Made by a program: the position numbers and the translations under genes
The notes under the pieces: model-generated
What the model was told of the DNA's origin: nothing
Seen by the model: only the letters and a program-made list of their open reading frames with translations
The model's database searches: none
Source: Adiantum capillus-veneris
Lineage: Eukaryota > Streptophyta > Polypodiopsida > Polypodiales > Pteridaceae
Direction of reading: 5' to 3'
Length of the DNA stretch: 64,000 nucleotides
Assembly (NCBI GenBank): GCA_014529385.2
Contig: CM043953.1
Span: 95,692,842 to 95,756,841 of the forward strand
Shown: positions 58,440 to 64,000 of the stretch, one piece after another
Numbering within the stretch: the first letter of the stretch is position 1
How the letters are laid out: each line of letters starts with the position of its first letter

Positions 58440-59733
58440 AAGAGGAGAAGCAACACACAAAAAAGAGAGTTATTCTCTAGTTTTTGAGCCTTATAAAGGC
58501 TTTACATGGTGTTCAAACACACTAGGCCCACCTCCCAAGTTGGGCTGACCCCAATTACCCCCTTCAACCAAACTTGGCATACATTACAATGGGAATCATT
58601 CACTCCCTAACAATCATGCCGTATGCCTAGGTTAGGATCACTTGATTCATCAGGTGGCTCCCACTGAATTCATCACCTTCAATTGGATATAGCTAGCACA
58701 TATGTCTAGGTTCACGTGATACATAAGGGAGGTTCTTTACTGGATTCATCACCCCGATTCAATCGGATACATCTAGCAAACTTAGGCATCATATCATAAT
58801 CATCGGGAAGGTCTTACCTCTGACGTCATTCATCTTTTCCGGGGCAGTGTCTAGTCCCATTACAAATCATCATTAAAAAAAGAAAACATGAGTGGTTTTC
58901 AATCATCGTCATACATTTTCATCATAACATCATTCCATAAATCATTTCTTGGCATATCATGTACGTCAATGGCCGGCGTAGAAAACTAATGTGAGAAATT
59001 TATGAAGGTAAATAAAGAAGGCCACTTAATAAATTTTTTGATATAACTTTAATAAAGGAAAAAATAATTTATGATCTGTCAAATGTGGCAATTTGTGTGT
59101 TGACATCATCACAGCTTACCTCACAGGCCTCTCTAATTGTCGTCGGCTGGACCTCTATCTTGCCGCCCTGCTAGGGGATTCTTCTGCTTGGTCCAATTTC
59201 CCTCAAGCTCACCATGTTGTAGATGCATCCGCTGTCTGGCGGTAAAAAAAATGCTCCCAGATTTGGTGTTTATGCCCCCTCGGCCAATGACAATGAAAGA
59301 CATGGATGAACCTTGAGTAGGTAGTAAGGGGAAATGATGGGCACCTCCATGGCTCCCACCCTCCTACATCTGGGTTCTCTTTCAATACCACCCCCATCTC
59401 CAATAGCTTTCATGAAACTGTGCCTCTCCCAACGAGGACTCTTCCTTTCAAATGCACTCGCAGAAAGTTCAACAATTCTACTTGCCGCAACGGCCAGAAT
59501 ACTAGACAATAGAGTCTCATAAAACCAGCTGAGAGAGAAACAATTTCGTGAGTAGCAACTATTTCTCTTCAAGATTCGTCTAAGGTCTGTTCCCGGCTTG
59601 ACTGCCCCAAGCTTTGATACCACTTGAAGCTTTGATACCACTTGTTGAGAACGCACGGAAGCCAAAAGTCTTGCAAAAGTGAATTGCTTCTCTCACAGAC
59701 ATGGCATTAAGGGAGAGAGGGGTGTGCGTAGGT

Positions 59734-59735
<2 letters not shown>

Positions 59736-59795
<60 letters not shown>
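59736..59795. repeat. (TA)n(GA)n inside the E4 5' LTR
   Basis: TA to about 59766, then GA to 59795. Confidence 0.95.
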
Positions 59796-59798
<3 letters not shown>

Positions 59799-59922
59799 TA
59801 TAAGATAAGAGGATAAGAAACACACAAAAAAGAGAGTTCTTCATTAGTTTTTGAGCCTTATAAACGCTTTACATGGTGTTCAAACACACTAGGTGGCCGC
59901 CCAAGTTGGATTGACCCCAACA

Positions 59923-60717
59923 CATAAATTTGATGACCTGTGACACTGCAAACTGAATATTGAGCCTCATATTGCATGCATAGATAATGCATCCAACAGT
60001 AGTTTAGCAAAAAGTGACATCGACAGGATCACCAAAATCATGAAGACTCAATTTCAAACCTGTTTCCATGGGAGTGGCAATAGGTTTTCAATCCTCAAGT
60101 CCAAACTTACATAGCAATGTCTGTATGTAGCTTGTTTGACACAAGGAAATACCACCATCACACTGCTTAAACTATATGCTCAAGTAATGATGTAACATCC
60201 CCAAGTCTTTTATCTTGAAAGTAGCATTCAAATAAGCCTGAAATTTAACAACATGTTTCTCATTTGGTCCAGTGATCAACAAATCATCCACATATAGAAT
60301 AACAATGAGAAGTACATCACCCTCACACTTTACATACAAAGTGCTTTCCGTTGGACTGTTACGAAAGCCTCGTTTAACCAAATGAGTGTCAACTTTTTCA
60401 TACCAAGCATGAGGAGACTGCTTCAACCCATACAAAGCTTTTATACATTTGCAATTTAACCTCGTCCTTTCTTGACAAAATCACGAGGTTATGTCACATA
60501 AACTTCGTTAAATATGTCACCATTTAAGAAAGTAGTAACAATATTTGATTGATGTACATCTCATCCAAAATGATCTCCCAATGCACATAGAAAATGCATA
60601 ATAGTGAGCAAAAATCTCTTTATAATCTATGCCTATTTCCTGTGCGTAACCTTTTGCAACAAGTCAAGCCTTATAATGATCGGTCTCACCATCCAGATTA
60701 TGTTTCAACTTTGTAAA
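59923..60717 (-). pseudogene. pol: Copia reverse transcriptase, middle and distal part
   Basis: Frame from 60717: KVxxNLDGETDHYKARLVAK-like words with one shift, then a degraded stretch. ORF 60172-60435 reads MYGLKQSPHAWYEKVDTHL, TESTLYVKCEGDVLLIVILY, VDDLLITGPNEKHV (catalytic YVDD) and FKIKDLGMLHHYLSI. It continues past a stop with FGLEDCKPIATPME-like words to VIKFM at 59923, where E4 is inserted. The catalytic motif is intact; stops are few. Confidence 0.85.
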
Positions 60718-61729
60718 TATAAGACTCAGGAGCTGCGTTATGAGGATTCTCCGCCCAACCCCCCGTTTATATAGCCCCTGGCCATTGTAACAGAATCCCC
60801 CTATCCGCCTTTAGCAGCCGGCCGGCCCTTGGCCCTGTGGCCCGAGTCCTACTCGCCTGGGTTTGCCCTTGGCCTGACATTACTCCCCCCTTGGAGAAGC
60901 GTTTTCATCCTCGAAAACACAAGTGGTGGTATTTTCATACTGAACACTAATGTTTTCCACCATGGCCTCCCTCATGGATCCAACGGTTTGTTGAAGCGAA
61001 ACCCGGTTTATTGGGAGGTTCAATGAAATCAAGAATAACATCTTGATTTTCCACATTGTTGTCCCTGTACAACCGTCTTGGTTAACCGACCCGTAACCAA
61101 CATAATGTAAAGACTCCATTTAAAACTCACTTGAGTATGTTAAACGAGTTATCATAACGAAGAGGTGTCTAAATGTATACCCAAGGTTCATACTTTCTCG
61201 AGGTACTTGAATGTGCAATATAACCTCGGCTCCTCTTTCCATGAAAGTACTAGGCTGACATACTCATCAGCAGCAACCAAGTCCGTGACTTGCTATGGTT
61301 TCTTGCCATTAGCCAACCGCATCAAAACTGATGATTAAGGTTGATAACTTGAGAATAACAGGCAGAGACTAAAACTAGCCGTAACATGCCTTGCATCATA
61401 TGAAGCAAACTCCAAACTAGAAAGGTAACCGATCCAGTTGTTCCACTTCTTGCTAACGTATGCACTTAGCATATCCTTTAGCGTGATTTGACGTATGCAC
61501 TTTGCATATCCTTTAGTACTAAATAGAATGCTTGTAAACTGCCCATCCTACGCGGGATGAATAGCAGTAGTAAGACCCAGGAGCTGCGTCATGAGGATTC
61601 TCCGCCCAACCCCCCGTTTATATAGCCCTTGGCCACTGTAACAGAATCCCCCTATCCGCCTTTAGCAGCCGGCCGGCCCTTGGCCCTGTGGCCCGAGTCC
61701 TACTCGCCTGGGTTGCCCTTGGCATGACA
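60718..61729 (-). mobile_element. E5: internally deleted gypsy element, 1.01 kb, TSD TTTAC
   Basis: Two 162-bp LTRs on the minus strand (61568-61729 and 60718-60879), TGTCAKGCCAAGGGC...GTCTTAYTA, with GGCTATATAAACGGGG as TATA. GTAAA at 60713-60717 and 61730-61734 is the target duplication. The interior has an integrase relic next to the 5' LTR (IHPA, DGQFTSI, LKDMLSAYVSKKWNNW, 61560-61380) and the element's last coding words VFEDENASPRGE ending at a TAA in the polypurine tract AAGGGGGGAGTAA. Primer site, gag, protease and RT are gone. LTR family is that of X2. Confidence 0.9.
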
Positions 61730-61734
61730 GTAAA

Positions 61735-62354
61735 CCCACTTTGTATTGATGGCCTTTTTGCCACGAGGCAAATCACATAAAGTCCATGTGTATTCTTTTA
61801 TAAGTGCATCATATTCTGATTGCATGGCAGCCATCCAATTTTTTGAATTCTGTGCTTCATCAAAAGATAGAGCTCAAGATAGAAAAAACCAAAGCATAAC
61901 TATCTGATGCATAAGATGCATGGCGAGAACCTAAAAAAGTACAACTAGACAAAGGTGCATCCAATTTACTCTCACGCAAAGTATGTACCAGCCATTTTGG
62001 CATACCTCTAGCCTGTTCATTCTCAGCCCTTTTCTCATCAATTACAACATGTACATGTACATCAGTAATAGGTTGATATGTAGCATTTTTTGAAATCCCC
62101 ATAGGCTGTACATTTGCCTCATTGGAATTTACATTTAAGTTCCTACCACTGAGAAGAGGCAACAAACTCTCATAAATGTCCTGTGAGCTTAGATTACTAT
62201 CTCTAGTACATGATAGCAAGGACTGAACAGAACCTTCCACAAACACAACATACCGTGAAACCAAGATAGGCTTTGTTTGGAGATGGTACAACTTGTAACC
62301 TTGCATTTTCGTACTGTAACCAACAAAATTGTATTTGATAGCCTTATCATCCAA
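61735..62354 (-). pseudogene. pol: Copia integrase tail, linker and RT start
   Basis: ORF 61860-62354: DDKAIKYNFVGYSTKMQGYK, YHLQTKPILVSRYVVFVE (end of integrase), a variable linker, then MPKWLVHTLRESKLD. RT starts beyond its stop: SKNWMAAMQSEYDALIKEY, LPRGKKAINTKWV ending at 61735 against E5. The RT continues after E5 at 60717. Confidence 0.85.
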
Positions 62355-62363
62355 TTTTTTGCA

Positions 62364-62890
62364 CTACGTTTGTGGCACCAAAGCATAAGCCAACCAACCA
62401 AAAACACACATGTGATCAATAGATGGATTCTTTTCATGCCATGCTTCATAAGGAATCACAAATTGCCAAGCTTTTGTAGGACACCTGCTAAGTGCATAAG
62501 TGGCACACATGATAGCCTCCAATAAAAAATAATGTGGCAAATCTTGGATTTTGACCATACATCATGCCATTTTTGTAAGCGACCTATTTTTTCTTTCAGC
62601 AACACCATGTTGATGAGGTGTATACGGCACTGTAAATTCGTGTTTTATACCAAATGCATTAAATTCATGAGGCATATATTCCCCCCCTCGATCTGAATGA
62701 AGGGTGCCCATAGTAATTTAACGACATTTTCAACCATAGCTAGAAATTGCTTGAAGCACATAAGCACTTTGGACTTAGCTTTCAGTGGATACACCCATGC
62801 ATGCCTAGAGTAATCATCAATGAAAGTCACAAAGTAAAGGTAATTGTCCAAGGAAGGAGTTTGCATGGGCACACAAACATCACTATGCAC
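62364..62890 (-). pseudogene. pol: Copia integrase core
   Basis: 62645-62890: MHSDVCVPMQTPSLDNYLYF (first Asp), VTFIDDYSRHAWVYPLKAKS; the GGEY region is shifted (GGNICLMNLMHLV). Between 62644 and 62559 are core words (YTPHQHGVAERKNRSL-like, with the catalytic Glu) in another frame. 62364-62558: LPHYFLLEAIMCATYALSRC, PTKAWQFVIPYEAWHEKNPS, FGWLAYALVP. Two frame breaks. Confidence 0.8.
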
Positions 62891-62893
62891 AAG

Positions 62894-63526
62894 CTACAAC
62901 CTGTACGTAGCCCTAATTGAACCAACCTTTGGAAATTTCAAACACTGCATCTTACCCAAAATATATCCTTCACAAACATGCTTCATAGGTGCTTCAAGAG
63001 GCGGCAAAGAAGCAACCACATAAGATTTTTGCAAACGCAACAGACTGGCAAAATTTAGATGCCCAAAATGTGCATGCCAAAGTTTTACAGTTGAAACAAC
63101 CTTTAAATCCACAACTACATTTGCAAAATTATGCCCAAACTTGTCATACAAAGTAAGCTTATATAGCCCATGGCATAAAACGCTAGATGAAACAATTTCA
63201 TCACCAAAGTTGAGATCCTGACCTATACATATGTCATCCACAAATTTCACAACAAGATCGAGTCTAGCAAGTGGATACAACAAAAGGTTCTTCTTGATCC
63301 CATGTACATAAAGTGCATCAACAAGTGTGAAAGAGTTGCCATTTACAGCAGTAGGCATCACAATCTCTCCAACTCCCTTGACCGGATAAGAGGCATTGTT
63401 GGCACAAGTGCCTACATTTCCATGAGGGACATCCTCGAGAGAGGTAAACAAGTCATGATGAGAGGTAATGTGCTTTGTATCACCACTATCAAAGTAACAC
63501 ACATGTGAATCTGCAGCAATTGACAC
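62894..63526 (-). CDS. Copia protease and pre-integrase domain, 210 codons
   Basis: CYFDSGDTKHITSHHDLFTS carries the Asp-Ser-Gly of copia protease with the T-x-H-x-T pattern. It runs through YPVKGVGEIVMPTAVNG and VDALYVHGIKKNLLLYPLA, then the pre-integrase zinc region LWHAHFGHLNFASLLRLQK and HVCEGYILGKMQ (first Cys kept, second Cys replaced by Ile/Leu region). The ATG is internal; reading frame extends upstream to about 63640. Open throughout. Confidence 0.85.
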   Translation of the reverse strand: MSIAADSHVCYFDSGDTKHITSHHDLFTSLEDVPHGNVGTCANNASYPVKGVGEIVMPTAVNGNSFTLVDALYVHGIKKNLLLYPLARLDLVVKFVDDICIGQDLNFGDEIVSSSVLCHGLYKLTLYDKFGHNFANVVVDLKVVSTVKLWHAHFGHLNFASLLRLQKSYVVASLPPLEAPMKHVCEGYILGKMQCLKFPKVGSIRATYRL

Positions 63527-64000
63527 ACATGCATCATGGACAGAAGGATCATAAGTGCACTTTGTAGTAAATGTCCACTCTGCATCTACATGAACATCAC
63601 AATATCCCTTGAGAGAAGACTCTTTAATTGCTGCACTTGTAGTGGAACCAACCTCTTTTGCCTTTAATTTTTAATGCTGCTTGATCAAGTGATCATCAAC
63701 TTTACAATAATGGAAACACATCTTCTTTTTGTCCTTTTCACCAGAATTCCAAGACAAAATGCTTCTAGGAGAAGCATTAGGAACATGTGATTTACCACTC
63801 ATAGAAGAACAATGAGAAGTGGCTACATTGTTGTTACCGGTTTTTTTTTGAGTAACAATAATGCATGCTCAACTGTAGGCTATTTAGCCCTGTTTTTTCT
63901 TGAAAGTGACTTGCAACAAAAATGTGCATAATGCATCAAACTTGAAAACTTCAGGGTTTCCTTGGGTCATAAGTCTCCAAGAACTAGCAAAATCCTGGTA
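63527..64000 (-). pseudogene. gag: Copia Gag C-terminal part, runs off the window
   Basis: From the edge: YQDFASSWRLMTQGNPEVFK, FDALCTFLLQVT (gag helices), a stop, then SWNSGEKDKKKMCFHYCKVD, DHLIKQH: a zinc knuckle missing its last Cys. It continues KAKEVGSTTSAAIKESSLKG toward the protease. The rest of the element lies to the right of the window. Confidence 0.7.

Overview
The window looks like nuclear DNA from a plant with a large, repeat-choked genome. Plant evidence: a plant-style PPR fragment (8.2-8.5 kb), one exon of a GDSL esterase/lipase (54.5-54.8 kb), and LTR retrotransposons of both plant superfamilies primed on initiator-Met-like or Asp-like tRNA sites. The PPR wording (QMQRE..SPN..TYTCILKA) reminds me of homosporous ferns such as Ceratopteris; that placement is from memory and only moderately secure. 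I see no intact host gene. Nearly everything recognisable is transposable-element sequence in successive stages of nesting and decay, with long CT/GA, CA, TA and G tracts. Layout: 1-1066 (-) long ORF with one internal TAG; 1.2-2.0 kb copies of a ~290 bp palindrome-bearing repeat; 3.4-4.8 kb (-) 3' end of a Ty3/gypsy element (called T1) plus a retropepsin-like ORF; 4.8-6.65 kb (-) one half of a short-LTR element (X) with LTR and primer site; 6.65-7.1 kb (-) RT/RNase H of a third gypsy element (G1); 8.2-8.5 kb PPR relic; 9.7-11.4 kb decayed gag plus an LTR-like end; 11.5-21.5 kb (+) T1 LTR, primer site, palindrome array, gag, protease, RT, RNase H, integrase; 21.5-24.7 kb (+) the other half of X; 24.7-27.8 kb (+) the other half of G1 and its LTR; 28.5-32.3 kb and 37.25-38.2 kb a T1 relative (T2), split by a second X copy (X2, 32.4-37.2 kb) and fused to a chromovirus (38.2-41.5 kb); 41.5-44.0 kb complete non-autonomous LTR element E3; 44-53.7 kb little that I can assign; 53.7-54.3 kb two small retroposons; 54.5-54.8 kb GDSL exon; 55.8-57.4 kb two LINE RT fragments; 57.8-64 kb (-) a Ty1/copia element interrupted by elements E4 and E5. 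The main result: four independent breaks are explained by one inversion with ends near 4,817 and 21,519. T1 pol stops mid-integrase at 21.52 kb (+) and its missing C-terminus lies at 4.82 kb (-). G1 pol stops at a 5-bp target site next to an X LTR at 6.65 kb (-) and resumes at the same 5 bp next to the other X LTR at 24.70 kb (+). The X2 copy runs continuously across the point where X is broken. Whether this is a real chromosomal inversion or an assembly error cannot be told from sequence alone. Four short non-autonomous LTR elements (E2, E3, E4, E5) have both LTRs and perfect 5-bp target-site duplications, so their boundaries are secure.
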